Assembly: GCF_009711095.1 (NCBI RefSeq) | Contig: NZ_WMJZ01000025.1 | Coordinates: forward strand, 1 to 64,000 | Length of the DNA stretch: 64,000 nucleotides | Direction of reading: 5' to 3' | Source: Intestinirhabdus alba | Lineage (GTDB): Bacteria; Pseudomonadota; Gammaproteobacteria; Enterobacterales; Enterobacteriaceae | Shown here: positions 41,754 through 49,951 of the stretch, piece by piece | Position numbering within the stretch: position 1 is the first letter of the stretch | How the letters are laid out: each line of letters starts with the position of its first letter | The notes under the pieces: model-generated | What the model saw: only the letters and a program-made list of their open reading frames with translations | Told to the model about the DNA's origin: nothing | Databases searched by the model: none | Made by a program: the position numbers and the translations under genes

Positions 41754-42230
41754 ATGAATTATCACCAGTACTACCCCGTCGATATCGTCAACGGCCCCGG
41801 AACCCGCTGCACGCTGTTTGTGGCGGGCTGCATCCACGAGTGCCCCGGATGCTATAACAAAAGCACCTGGCGGCTGAATTCAGGCAAGCCGTTTACTCCA
41901 GAGATGGCAGATCGGATTGTGCGCGATCTCAACGACACGCGCATTCGGCGTCAGGGGATTTCGCTGTCCGGCGGCGATCCGCTGCACCCGCAAAACGTAC
42001 CGGATATCCTGCAACTGGTGCGGCGCATCCGCGCGGAGTGCCCTGGCAAAGATATCTGGGTCTGGACCGGTTATAAAATGGATGAGCTGAACGCCGCGCA
42101 GATGCAGGTGGTGGACCTAATCAACGTGCTGGTTGACGGCAAGTTTGTGCAGGATCTGAAAGATCCAATGCTGATCTGGCGCGGCAGCAGCAATCAGGTC
42201 GTACACTATCTGCGCCAGGTCACCTCTTAA
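41754..42230 (+). CDS. nrdG: Anaerobic ribonucleotide reductase activase
   Basis: A 158-residue radical-SAM activase that forms the glycyl radical on NrdD. The iron-sulfur motif is C26-x3-C30-x2-C33 (CIHECPGC), followed by GISLSGGDPLHPQN, the SAM-binding glycine-rich segment. It is four residues longer than E. coli NrdG. The start is close behind the fifth tandem repeat; TTGAGAAGCGAAA provides the ribosome-binding region. The 3' end overlaps the convergent PRD regulator by four bases. Confidence 0.96.
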   Translation: MNYHQYYPVDIVNGPGTRCTLFVAGCIHECPGCYNKSTWRLNSGKPFTPEMADRIVRDLNDTRIRRQGISLSGGDPLHPQNVPDILQLVRRIRAECPGKDIWVWTGYKMDELNAAQMQVVDLINVLVDGKFVQDLKDPMLIWRGSSNQVVHYLRQVTS

Positions 42231-44137
42231 AAACGGCTCACGCACGCCAGCGCCGTCGCCTGAAACGCCTCAAAGCTGCGACAGGCGTACAGCCGGGAGA
42301 CGGCGCGATCGCGCAGAAAGGCGACGAAAATATCATAAATCGCCATCGCCTCTTCATACTGATTTTTACTGATGGCGAGTAAAAATATCACCCGCGCCGT
42401 TTCGTTGCCCCAGGCGATCCCCTGCGGGGCCAGCACGGTATACACTACCGTTTTCTTCGCCAGCAGGCCCAGAGCGTGAGGCAGAGCAATTCCATCGCCG
42501 AACATCGTGCTGACGATGGCCTCGCGCTCGATCACCGAAGGAAGAAATTGCGCATCGACAAACCCTTCACGCTGCAGCTGCCCGCACAGTTTTTCAAACA
42601 GCGTCGTCCGGTCCATCTCCTCCTCCACGATCAGAAAATGCTCTGCGTCGAAATAGTTGTTCAGCATCCACGGACGGGTTCGATCCACCAGCACCAGCCT
42701 GCCAATCTGCTCCAGCTGGTAGTCGGTGGGAAACGGCCCGATGGTCACCACCGGCTTGTCTTTTTCAGCGATACGGGCGGTGGAGATGACAAAATCTTCA
42801 GCGATGCTCTCCCGCCGCTCGTAGTCGCGCAGTCTCAGGGCGCGCACAAGCTTAATCTGCGGGTATTTTCGCCTCAATACCGCCTCGATCATCCGCACCA
42901 TCGCGTTTCCGGCATCACACACCAGCGCCACGCTGGGCCGCCGCCGGTATCCGATGTCATAATTACGCTCCAGCCCCACCCCGATATGCAGCGCCAGAAA
43001 GCCGATCTCATTTTCGCTAATGGCGTACGGAGTATACTTCTCCCAGCCGGCGACGGCGGCCAGCGTGATATCCCAGGCCATCGGGTAGTGCTGCTTAATA
43101 TTCTCCAGCAGCGGATTGGGGATCATGATCTGATAGCGCACCCGGGTGATCATGGTCTTAACGTGGGTCAGCAGATCGGCGCGCAGCTGGCGATCGGTGA
43201 GCAGGTTGTAGTTATACCGCGTATTGACAAAGGTAAGGAGGTAGTTGACCAACGCCTCTCCGTCGTCGGCGTTTATGGTGCCGGGCGTCCGCTCCTCGAC
43301 CTGTCGCGCGGCAATCAGCACCTGTAGCCAGCTCTCTTCGGCGGCGGAGAGCGGCTTCTCCGTCAGACGCTGCAGCGCGCGGGCGATCTCGCGCGCCGCC
43401 CGGCTGACGGACTCCCCCACCGCTTCGCTTATGGCCTCCGAAAGCGGATACCCTTCGCCGATACGCCGCACCGCCACCGCGCAGTAGAGACGTAAAAACA
43501 GCGCCCCTTCGTCGGTAAGCTGGATCTGACAACGGCTGAAAATCTCCTCAAGTATCGGCTGGAGCAGCTCCAGCGCTCCGGCGCTGAGCGCCTCCCGGAA
43601 CGCCAGCGGGCTGCCCGGTGCCTGCCAGCTCATCGTCCAGAGAAGATCGGTCAGACAGGTGCGAATCGCCGTTTCCCGACCAAACAGCTTTATGCCGTGC
43701 CGCGGGCGGGTTTCCAGCGTCAGCTGGTAGCGACCCAGCCGCTCGCGCACTTCCGCCATATCGTTTTGCAGCGTCGCACGGCTAACAAACCATTCGTCAG
43801 CCAGCGCCTCCAGCTTAAGAGAGAAGGCGGAGGTCAGAAAGCGCACCATCAGGCAGTGCATCCGTTCTTCGCTGGTGCGCGGGATCTCCGGCACGGCCCC
43901 CTGGCGAACAGAGAACAACCGATAGCTGTCCGGATCGTCGATTTTGAGCCGGTAACCGTCATTGCGGCTGAGAACAAACTGCGCGCCGTGTCGGATCAGC
44001 AGCGCGTTCAGCGCGGCAATATCCGCCCGAACGGTGCGCGTGGAGACCGACAGCCGCCGCGCCAGCTCGTCCTGGGGTAGCGGTTCGTTTTGCAGCATCT
44101 CAAATAACCGCGTTAAACGTGGGGTCGGAAATCGCAC
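42227..44137 (-). CDS. BglG/MtlR-type PRD transcriptional activator with EIIB- and EIIA-like domains
   Basis: A 636-residue multidomain regulator. The N-terminus is an HTH_11 domain (LFEMLQNEPLPQDELARRLS, then TRTVRADIAALNALL), followed by a second helix-turn-helix region, two PRD domains (about 190-400; EIGFLALHIGVGLERN marks the second), an EIIB-like domain with C407 in ALVCDAGNA, and an EIIA type 2 domain with H554 in GIALPH. Such proteins activate catabolic operons depending on phosphorylation by PTS proteins. It is the last gene of the operon running from 49658, 63 bases after the DgaF-like gene, and likely controls it. No AAA+ domain is present, unlike LevR/DgaR. Confidence 0.9.
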   Translation of the reverse strand: MRFPTPRLTRLFEMLQNEPLPQDELARRLSVSTRTVRADIAALNALLIRHGAQFVLSRNDGYRLKIDDPDSYRLFSVRQGAVPEIPRTSEERMHCLMVRFLTSAFSLKLEALADEWFVSRATLQNDMAEVRERLGRYQLTLETRPRHGIKLFGRETAIRTCLTDLLWTMSWQAPGSPLAFREALSAGALELLQPILEEIFSRCQIQLTDEGALFLRLYCAVAVRRIGEGYPLSEAISEAVGESVSRAAREIARALQRLTEKPLSAAEESWLQVLIAARQVEERTPGTINADDGEALVNYLLTFVNTRYNYNLLTDRQLRADLLTHVKTMITRVRYQIMIPNPLLENIKQHYPMAWDITLAAVAGWEKYTPYAISENEIGFLALHIGVGLERNYDIGYRRRPSVALVCDAGNAMVRMIEAVLRRKYPQIKLVRALRLRDYERRESIAEDFVISTARIAEKDKPVVTIGPFPTDYQLEQIGRLVLVDRTRPWMLNNYFDAEHFLIVEEEMDRTTLFEKLCGQLQREGFVDAQFLPSVIEREAIVSTMFGDGIALPHALGLLAKKTVVYTVLAPQGIAWGNETARVIFLLAISKNQYEEAMAIYDIFVAFLRDRAVSRLYACRSFEAFQATALACVSRF

Positions 44138-44200
44138 GTCGTTATCCTCTTACGCTTCGGGGCATTCTCTCTGCCCTCTCGCGAGCGGGAGGGCGACGTT

Positions 44201-44941
44201 CTACTTGAGCAACCTCTTGGTCACGGCCAGCAGCGCGCGCACATCCGCCGGACGGGTCTCGCCGCTGGATTTATCGATAATCGAACTGTAAATATGCGGG
44301 ATAATTTTGCTCACCCCGGCGTCAAGAGCAATCTGCAGAATCGCCGCAAAATTCTCAGGATCAATACCGCCGGTAGGCTCAAGCCAGAAGTCGTGGCGGG
44401 CGCAGGCCTCCGCTACCGCCTGCAACTCTTCCCGGCAGCTCAGGCCGCCCATCGGAAAATATTTGATTGAGCTGCCGCCCATATCCTTCAGTAACGCAAT
44501 GGCGCTATCGACCGGCACGATGGCGTCCGGTGCCCGGCTGCTCAGCGGGCCGGTGGAGATTTTCACCCACCCCGCGACGCCGGTTGGCGACACCAGCCCG
44601 TTGACCAGCGTCTCATTTTGCCCCAGCAGCGCGCGGCTGGCCGCCACGCCGGTAAACACCTGGTTGACGTGCTGCGGCTGCACCAGCCGGGAGATTTCGC
44701 TGACCATCGCCGACTGGTTCGGATCGCCCGCCCCCAGCCCGACGGAGAGCGCGTTATCAATAAGCGCCGCATAGTCGCGCATATCCGCCGCCGCGCTGGC
44801 GACGTCCGGGTAATTCTTTGAGAGCACGCCCACCAGCACATGCCCCTCCGCCGCCTCGTAAACGGCGCGGGCGTTCTCCTTCGAGCCTGCCAGCACGTTC
44901 AGGCAAACGCGATCGCGATAAAAATTTGGCGTCAGCCGCAT
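44201..44941 (-). CDS. DgaF-like 2-dehydro-3-deoxy-phosphogluconate aldolase
   Basis: A 246-residue protein of the KDGP aldolase family (DgaF; PF07071), a TIM barrel. Its text includes NFYRDRVCLNVLAGSKENAR, VKISTGPLSSRAPDAIVPVD, MGGSSIKYFPMGGLSCREEL with the likely Schiff-base lysine, and EPTGGIDPENFAAIL. In Salmonella DgaF cleaves 2-keto-3-deoxygluconate-6-phosphate, made by DgaE, to pyruvate and glyceraldehyde-3-phosphate. It overlaps the DgaE-like gene by 10 bases. The same pair and order suggest a phosphorylated amino-sugar acid as substrate. The neighbouring genes are not the dga PTS genes, so the starting sugar is unknown. Confidence 0.88.
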   Translation of the reverse strand: MRLTPNFYRDRVCLNVLAGSKENARAVYEAAEGHVLVGVLSKNYPDVASAAADMRDYAALIDNALSVGLGAGDPNQSAMVSEISRLVQPQHVNQVFTGVAASRALLGQNETLVNGLVSPTGVAGWVKISTGPLSSRAPDAIVPVDSAIALLKDMGGSSIKYFPMGGLSCREELQAVAEACARHDFWLEPTGGIDPENFAAILQIALDAGVSKIIPHIYSSIIDKSSGETRPADVRALLAVTKRLLK

Positions 44942-46056
44942 ATCTTTTTCTCCTGATTAAGCAGCTCGCCAATACGACGCGCCACAATGTCCAGCTGCGG
45001 GCGGTCCACGCTGCGCACATCCGCCTCAACGATCCCTTCATTGGCCTTATAGCCGCGAAAGTAGATGGCGTACTCACCCTGCTTAAGCGCCTCCACCAGC
45101 TCGCTGGCGGCAATACCGGTGACGGCTTCATCAAATTTAATCTCCGCCCTGGCGATGTCGCGGCCGGCGCTGTCCCAGACCACCCGGGCGCTGACGCCGT
45201 CAAGCCGGTTCAGCGCGCTGATAAACGGCGTCATTTTTTCCACCATCTCCGCTCCGCTCTCTTTTTTCGTCTGCAGATAAAGCTCAATGGCGCAGGTGAG
45301 GCCGAGAATACCCTCTTTGCCAACCTTCATCGCCCGGCCGATGCCCGCCGACTGCCGCTTCACCCACTCCACGTAGCGGGCTTTGCCAATCACCAGCCCA
45401 CTGGTCGGCCCCTCGATGGCCTTGGCACCGCTGTAGATCGTCAGATCCGCGCCAGCGCGATAATAGCGCTGCAGATCCTCTTCCGCCGCGGCGTCGACGA
45501 TCAGCGGCAGGTCGTGCTTACGCGCCACCTCCGCCGCCTGCTCCACGCTGAGCATACTTTTCTGCACGCAGTGGTGCGACTGAATATAGAGGAGCGCCGC
45601 CGTGCGCGGGGTAATCGCCGCCGCCAGCTGCGCCGCCGAACATTCGTTGGCATAGCCCGCCTCGACCGGCCTGCCTCCCCCCAGCGCGACCATCGCGCCG
45701 ACCGGCGCGCCAAAGTTGACGTTGTGGCCCTTCGCCAGCACGATTTCGTTGTTTTCAATCGCCGTCATGTGCAGGTTTTCCAGCAGCCAGTCGCTCTCCT
45801 TCACCAGCACTGCCGCCACCGACTGGGCGATTCCCGCCGAGGCGCAGGAGACGATAGTCGCCCCCTCCACGTCCAGCAGCTTTGCAATGTATTCGCCGGT
45901 ATGGTTAATCAACGTTCTCATTTCAAAGTACTGGCTCATGCCGGCCATTGCCGCCTGAACCACCTCCGGGCGCGGGGTGGAAACGCCGAGCGCCGTCATG
46001 CGCCCTGAGGTATTAATTACCTGTTTCAGATTGTATTTCTCAAAAATTGAAGGCAT
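44932..46056 (-). CDS. DgaE-like PLP-dependent ammonia lyase (SelA-related)
   Basis: A 374-residue pyridoxal phosphate enzyme of the DgaE/SelA-related family (fold type I). The likely PLP lysine is in LTIYSGAKAIEGPTSGLVIG, preceded by LPLIVDAAAEEDLQRY with the cofactor aspartate. Other family text is VINTSGRMTALGVSTPRPEV. DgaE of Salmonella is D-glucosaminate-6-phosphate ammonia lyase. Overlaps with genes on both sides (10 and 17 bases) show tight coupling with the aldolase and the amidohydrolase. A related amino-acid sugar phosphate is a reasonable substrate guess. Confidence 0.88.
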   Translation of the reverse strand: MPSIFEKYNLKQVINTSGRMTALGVSTPRPEVVQAAMAGMSQYFEMRTLINHTGEYIAKLLDVEGATIVSCASAGIAQSVAAVLVKESDWLLENLHMTAIENNEIVLAKGHNVNFGAPVGAMVALGGGRPVEAGYANECSAAQLAAAITPRTAALLYIQSHHCVQKSMLSVEQAAEVARKHDLPLIVDAAAEEDLQRYYRAGADLTIYSGAKAIEGPTSGLVIGKARYVEWVKRQSAGIGRAMKVGKEGILGLTCAIELYLQTKKESGAEMVEKMTPFISALNRLDGVSARVVWDSAGRDIARAEIKFDEAVTGIAASELVEALKQGEYAIYFRGYKANEGIVEADVRSVDRPQLDIVARRIGELLNQEKKICG

Positions 46057-47173
46057 GTTCCGCGCTCCCTTGTTCGGTCATATAACCCCTGCCCGCCCGA
46101 ATAGCGGCCAGCGGCACCAGCAGGGTATTCGCCTGCAGAGTGTTATGTTCGGCATCCACCAGCACCGCGGGCTGAGGCTTCAGCGTAAAGAGGGTTAAGT
46201 CGGCGTCCAGCCCCGGCAGCAGGCGACCTTTACTTTTCAGGTTCAGGGCGGCGGCGGCGTGAGACGTCACGCAGGCAATGACCTGCGGCAGCGTCATGCC
46301 GATGGCGAGAAATTTCGCCATCACGTTAGCCAGCGAATGCACCGGGCCGCTGATACGATTGCGGCAGTAGATATCCGAGCTGATGGTCCAGGGCAGAACC
46401 CCCGCGGCAATGGCGCGTTTCGCCACCGCAAAGCTCAGGCTGGCGGTGCCGTGGCCGACATCGAGGCGAACCCCGCGCGCCAGCGCCCGGCTGACCGAGG
46501 TCCGCAGCTTCCCCGTCGGGGTCAGTATGCGGTTGGGCTTGCCGTTATAGCAGTGGGTGATAATATCGCCCGCCGTCAGGCGGGTGGCGATCTCGTCGAG
46601 ATCCGGCGGACAATTGCCGATGTGCACCATCAGCGGCAGGCCGCCGTTCTCTTTCTGCATCACCCTGGCGCGCTCCAGCGGCGCAATGCCGTTTTCTCCC
46701 ACCACGCTGCCGCTCATCCGCGCCTTCAGACCGACAATAAAATCAGGATGGCGTTTCACCGCCTCTTTTACCGCCCCGGCGTCGATATTGGCCATTTCCG
46801 CCAGCTCGTTCTGGGCGATCAGCCCGACGCGGGAGATATTCAGCAGGGCGTAGACGTCGGTGGTCGCCCGGCGGGCCAGGGCGTAAAAGTCGTCAATATC
46901 GTCGGCACCGACGCTGCCCGCATCGATAACGGTGGTCACACCGGCGGCGATACCGACGCTGTCCGGCTCGTCATGGTATATCGGCGAGTTGGGATAGCAG
47001 TGAACGTGACAATCAATCCAGCCGGCGCTGGCGTAGTATTTTCCGCGCAAATCGATAGTCCTGGCGGCCGGGGCTGACAGCTCGCCGAGGGCGGCAATTT
47101 TTCCCCCCCGCAGGGCGATGTCGGTCACCGTGTCATCGACCAGCCGCGCACGACGCAGGAGTAAATCGAACAT
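46040..47173 (-). CDS. Amidohydrolase/deacetylase-family metallohydrolase
   Basis: A 377-residue enzyme of the dihydroorotase/adenine deaminase-like amidohydrolase superfamily. Metal-site features are GWIDCHVHCYP (HxH), the likely carbamylated lysine in FIVGLKARMSG, THCYNGKPN, DVGHGTASLS and the catalytic aspartate in TISSDIYCRN. I start at 47173 (MFDLLLRRARLVDD) behind GGAGAGAAAG; a longer frame overlaps the upstream gene. Relatives lie in the same conserved cluster in Enterococcus faecalis (EF_0837, from memory). In this setting it may deacetylate or hydrolyse an N-acylated amino-sugar acid before the DgaE/DgaF steps; that is inference. Confidence 0.85.
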   Translation of the reverse strand: MFDLLLRRARLVDDTVTDIALRGGKIAALGELSAPAARTIDLRGKYYASAGWIDCHVHCYPNSPIYHDEPDSVGIAAGVTTVIDAGSVGADDIDDFYALARRATTDVYALLNISRVGLIAQNELAEMANIDAGAVKEAVKRHPDFIVGLKARMSGSVVGENGIAPLERARVMQKENGGLPLMVHIGNCPPDLDEIATRLTAGDIITHCYNGKPNRILTPTGKLRTSVSRALARGVRLDVGHGTASLSFAVAKRAIAAGVLPWTISSDIYCRNRISGPVHSLANVMAKFLAIGMTLPQVIACVTSHAAAALNLKSKGRLLPGLDADLTLFTLKPQPAVLVDAEHNTLQANTLLVPLAAIRAGRGYMTEQGSAEHAFNF

Positions 47174-47189
47174 CTTTCTCTCCGCAGGG

Positions 47190-47834
47190 TTAGCTGATAG
47201 CAATCGGAAAGATTGCGCCTAAAACCATCGCGCCGAGGATCGCGCCGCCGGTGATCGGCTTCTGCCACAGGTAAAAAAGTAGGGCCCCGAGCAGAGAACC
47301 GACGCCGATGGGAATGGAAGCGCCCATCGCGCTAAGAACGATCAGCGGGCCAAGGAAGCGGCCGGAGGCGTTGCCGGCCCCCATCATTACATCCGCCCCG
47401 TAGGTGGAGTTGCTCTGGCTGATAGTGAATCTGCGCGCCAGAATAATGATGTAACCAATCCCCAGGCCGAGGATCAGGCCGGTCAACAGCGAGGCGATAA
47501 AGTTGGTCACCGGAAAATAGATGCCCGCCCCCAGCAGCAGCGCCGGAACGCCGAGGCCTACGCCGGTCTGTATTGCGCCGCCGATATCAAGGATCCCCAC
47601 CAGCGAACCTTCGATGATTCGGGCGAACAGAAAGCTGGCACCAAACGCCGCCACCGCGCCGTAAACCCCGCTGTCCATTCCCGCCCGCAGCATAGAAACA
47701 AAGGCCACCTCGTTAAACGCGCCGATGCCGTACAGGTAATACATATGGGTTCCGGCGAACACGCCGGCGGAGAGCAGGCCAACAAAGATCGGAAACGACC
47801 AGTCGGCGTACCAAAACCCTCTATTTTGCTCCAT
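47190..47834 (-). CDS. DUF4310 family membrane protein
   Basis: A 214-residue protein with about six or seven membrane helices (for example FPIFVGLLSAGVFAGTHMYY, ASLLTGLILGLGIGYIIILA, GGAILGAMVLGAIFPIAIS). Glycine-rich segments occur (GGAIQTGVGLGVPALLLGAG, MMGAGNASGRFLGP). It matches the DUF4310 family, known only from this gene cluster (Enterococcus EF_0829-0839 type, from memory). It is encoded 11 bases after the DUF4311 gene. With DUF4311 it is probably the membrane part of an uncharacterised transporter. Confidence 0.82.
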   Translation of the reverse strand: MEQNRGFWYADWSFPIFVGLLSAGVFAGTHMYYLYGIGAFNEVAFVSMLRAGMDSGVYGAVAAFGASFLFARIIEGSLVGILDIGGAIQTGVGLGVPALLLGAGIYFPVTNFIASLLTGLILGLGIGYIIILARRFTISQSNSTYGADVMMGAGNASGRFLGPLIVLSAMGASIPIGVGSLLGALLFYLWQKPITGGAILGAMVLGAIFPIAIS

Positions 47835-47845
47835 TATGGCCTCCG

Positions 47846-48622
47846 TTATTTACCGCTGAGCGAGCTGTGGATCGCCTCGAGCCAGTCCGGTACGCTTAAG
47901 TGGAAGGACTGGATCATCTGCATGTCAAAGCCGCGGAAGAAGCCGCTCAGGATGAACAGCGCGACGATGGCCGCCATCATCACCTTCGTGACGTGGTTCC
48001 AGCCGCTCTCCTCCACCCCTTTGCCAATCAGGATGCCCAGCACCAGTCCGGGAACGGCGTTGCCCATAATCAGCTGCGCCGCGCCGCCGAAGACGGTGGC
48101 CCAGAATCCCGAACGTTTCCCGGCGTCGATGGCTGCCAGCCAGAAGATCACCGGCATCACGGTATTGACCAGCAGGTTGGCCGCCGGCACCAGCACCTTC
48201 ACGGCGGTAACCTGCAGCGCCTCCGGCACCGACGAGGCGGTCAGGTTAAGAAAGGCGACGACGATCGCTCCGATAGCGCCGCAGGCAAACGCCATTCTGC
48301 GCGGATCGTGCAGCGTCTCGCCGAGGCGGCGGTTTTTGATCATCAGCGCCGCCGCCCCCCAGTTCGGAATGATGCGATGATCGACATCCTGAGTGAATGC
48401 GCCCGCCGCCACGGAGGAGGCCCAGGCGTTAAAGAAGAAGCCCAGACCGAAGGAGAAGTGCGAGGCCGGATCGCCTTCGCAGGCGTTCAGCTCCCCCAGC
48501 GTACGAAATGCCCCCATCCCCTGGCTATCGGGAGCATGGAACATCCGCGCCGCGCCCGCACCGACGCCGACGCCGACCAGCCCGCCGATAATCAGTGATT
48601 TTATTAAAATAATCATAAACAT
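47846..48622 (-). CDS. DUF4311 family membrane protein
   Basis: A 258-residue protein with about six membrane segments, starting MFMIILIKSLIIGGLVGVGV and ending in an amphipathic DWLEAIHSSLSGK. Conserved-looking polar loops are FHAPDSQGMGAFRTLGELNACEGD and GAFTQDVDHRIIPNWGAAAL (in parts). It matches the DUF4311 family, found with DUF4310, DUF4312 and SFCGS proteins. A role as second permease subunit is likely; substrate is unknown. The second ATG, two codons in, is an alternative start. Confidence 0.82.
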   Translation of the reverse strand: MFMIILIKSLIIGGLVGVGVGAGAARMFHAPDSQGMGAFRTLGELNACEGDPASHFSFGLGFFFNAWASSVAAGAFTQDVDHRIIPNWGAAALMIKNRRLGETLHDPRRMAFACGAIGAIVVAFLNLTASSVPEALQVTAVKVLVPAANLLVNTVMPVIFWLAAIDAGKRSGFWATVFGGAAQLIMGNAVPGLVLGILIGKGVEESGWNHVTKVMMAAIVALFILSGFFRGFDMQMIQSFHLSVPDWLEAIHSSLSGK

Positions 48623-48644
48623 AGTTATGCCTTATTAGATCCAG

Positions 48645-48944
48645 TCAGCGCTGTACGACAAACGCCACCTCGTCCGGATTGATGGCGGTTACGCTGACGG
48701 TGACGTCCAGTTCCACGCTGTAGATGCGCCTCTCCCGGCGCAGAAAAAGGAGCAGAAAAGCCTCTTCACGTACCGCTTCACGCGCCTGAACGACCCGCAC
48801 ATCCTGCGGCTCAATGCGCAGCAGTACATGCGGCGAACCGGTCATCACCGCCGCCTGAACGCGGCTCAGGGCGTCGGCAAAGGCCTGAGCTTTGGCCTCG
48901 CCTTTACCGCGAACCCTTACCGTCGTGGTAAGCTGCGTTTTCAT
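48645..48944 (-). CDS. DUF4312 family small protein
   Basis: A 99-residue soluble protein, MKTQLTTTVRVRGKGEAKAQ at the start and a beta-rich second half (RRERRIYSVELDVTVSVTAI). It matches DUF4312, which is restricted to this cluster type. I start at 48944, two bases after the stop of the SFCGS gene, giving translational coupling; an upstream ATG at 48971 would overlap that gene. It could be a cytoplasmic component of the putative transporter. Function is unknown. Confidence 0.75.
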   Translation of the reverse strand: MKTQLTTTVRVRGKGEAKAQAFADALSRVQAAVMTGSPHVLLRIEPQDVRVVQAREAVREEAFLLLFLRRERRIYSVELDVTVSVTAINPDEVAFVVQR

Positions 48945-48946
48945 AC

Positions 48947-49309
48947 TTAAGCGCCGTACTTTTTCTGCCACGCCTGCACCAGACGTTCGCCAAGCTCCTC
49001 TTTATCCATAAAGCCGAATCCCAGCACATTGCAGCCTTCGCCGATGGCGGTCACGCCCTCATCGATCGAACGCATCCCGTGTTTGGCCTTATAGCCATAC
49101 TTATTCTGGGCGGTGATAGCGCCCGCGCCGCCGCTGCCGCAGAACGAGATGCCGAAATCGGCGTTTTCGGCCTTCATCACATCACCGAGCTTCATATCCG
49201 CCGCCACGCCGGGCACGACAACCGCGCGTCCGCCGGCCTTCTTCACGCCTGCGGCCACCTTCTGGCCTTTCCCCAGGCGATCGCCAATCACCACGGTAAT
49301 CTGTTCCAT
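48947..49309 (-). CDS. SFCGS-family glycine-rich protein
   Basis: A 120-residue small cytoplasmic protein with the motif that names the family, GISFCGSGGAGAIT, containing C57 in a glycine-rich loop. The N-terminus MEQITVVIGDRLGKGQKVAA is a likely first strand and loop of an alpha/beta fold. C57 in a PTS-linked operon invites comparison with EIIB-type phosphorylated cysteines, but this is only a guess. The start at 49309 is supported by AAGGAGCAACGA. It lies 10 bases after the PRD gene. Confidence 0.82.
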   Translation of the reverse strand: MEQITVVIGDRLGKGQKVAAGVKKAGGRAVVVPGVAADMKLGDVMKAENADFGISFCGSGGAGAITAQNKYGYKAKHGMRSIDEGVTAIGEGCNVLGFGFMDKEELGERLVQAWQKKYGA

Positions 49310-49319
49310 TCGTTGCTCC

Positions 49320-49658
49320 TTAAAGGTTGTCTTTCGCGACTTCGAAATGTACCGACAGCAGCCATGCCTCCTCTTCCGGCAGGTTGCCGAAGGCCGCCAC
49401 CACCTCGCGGGCAAGGGCCATCGATTCGGCGGAGATCTCATCAAACAGGCTGGCCTCCACCTCCGGCAAAGGCTCCCCGGTCACCGAGCGGTGCGCCATC
49501 GCGCGAACGTGGGAGGTCAGCATCTTCTCCTGCACGGCGTTGGGTACGATGCGGCGAGCGCGAAGCAGGGTGAAAACCTGCGCCAGCATACGCCCGGCCA
49601 GCTCTGCTATCCGCGCCGTCTGCTCTTCCGTATCGTTGATTACTGCTTCGTTATTCAC
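49320..49658 (-). CDS. PRD-only small regulatory protein
   Basis: A 112-residue protein consisting of one PTS regulation domain. Candidate phosphorylatable histidines lie in LTSHVRAMAHRSVTGEPLP and near the C-terminus in WLLSVHFEVAKDN, the positions of conserved PRD histidines. There is no RNA- or DNA-binding domain. It is first in the operon that runs to 42227. It may sense PTS status and act on the transporter proteins or on the large PRD activator at the other end of the operon. Confidence 0.75.
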   Translation of the reverse strand: MNNEAVINDTEEQTARIAELAGRMLAQVFTLLRARRIVPNAVQEKMLTSHVRAMAHRSVTGEPLPEVEASLFDEISAESMALAREVVAAFGNLPEEEAWLLSVHFEVAKDNL

Positions 49659-49716
49659 TCATCTCACCCCATTCATAGTTCCAGGATAAAGCTAACGATG
49701 AGGGGGGGAAGTTTGT

Positions 49717-49732
49717 AGCGAATTATTTGCCA
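49717..49732 (-). promoter_or_regulatory. Possible sigma-54-type promoter of the PRD/DUF4310 operon
   Basis: On the minus strand TGGCAAATAATTCGCT has GG and GC dinucleotides at the spacing of -24/-12 promoters (TGGCAC-N5-TTGCA type), with one mismatch in the -12 part and changes after TGGCA. The predicted start is about 45 bases before the PRD gene. No sigma-54 activator gene is seen nearby, so this is weak. Confidence 0.3.
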
Positions 49733-49951
49733 CTTAGAAGCGGAAAGGCGGGCGACGCCGACGATCGACACCACAAAAAAGGCCAGCTGCGCACTTTATC
49801 GGCTAAAAAACGTGATACAAATCGCGCAATTTTTTGAAAAAGGAGGGAAAAAACCGGGCGGTCGCGGCGGTAAAAAAGCGCGAAAATGTGATGCAGGCAG
49901 GATTATGCAGCGGCGGCCTGACGGAAAAAAGCCGCCAGGCGCGAACGATGG

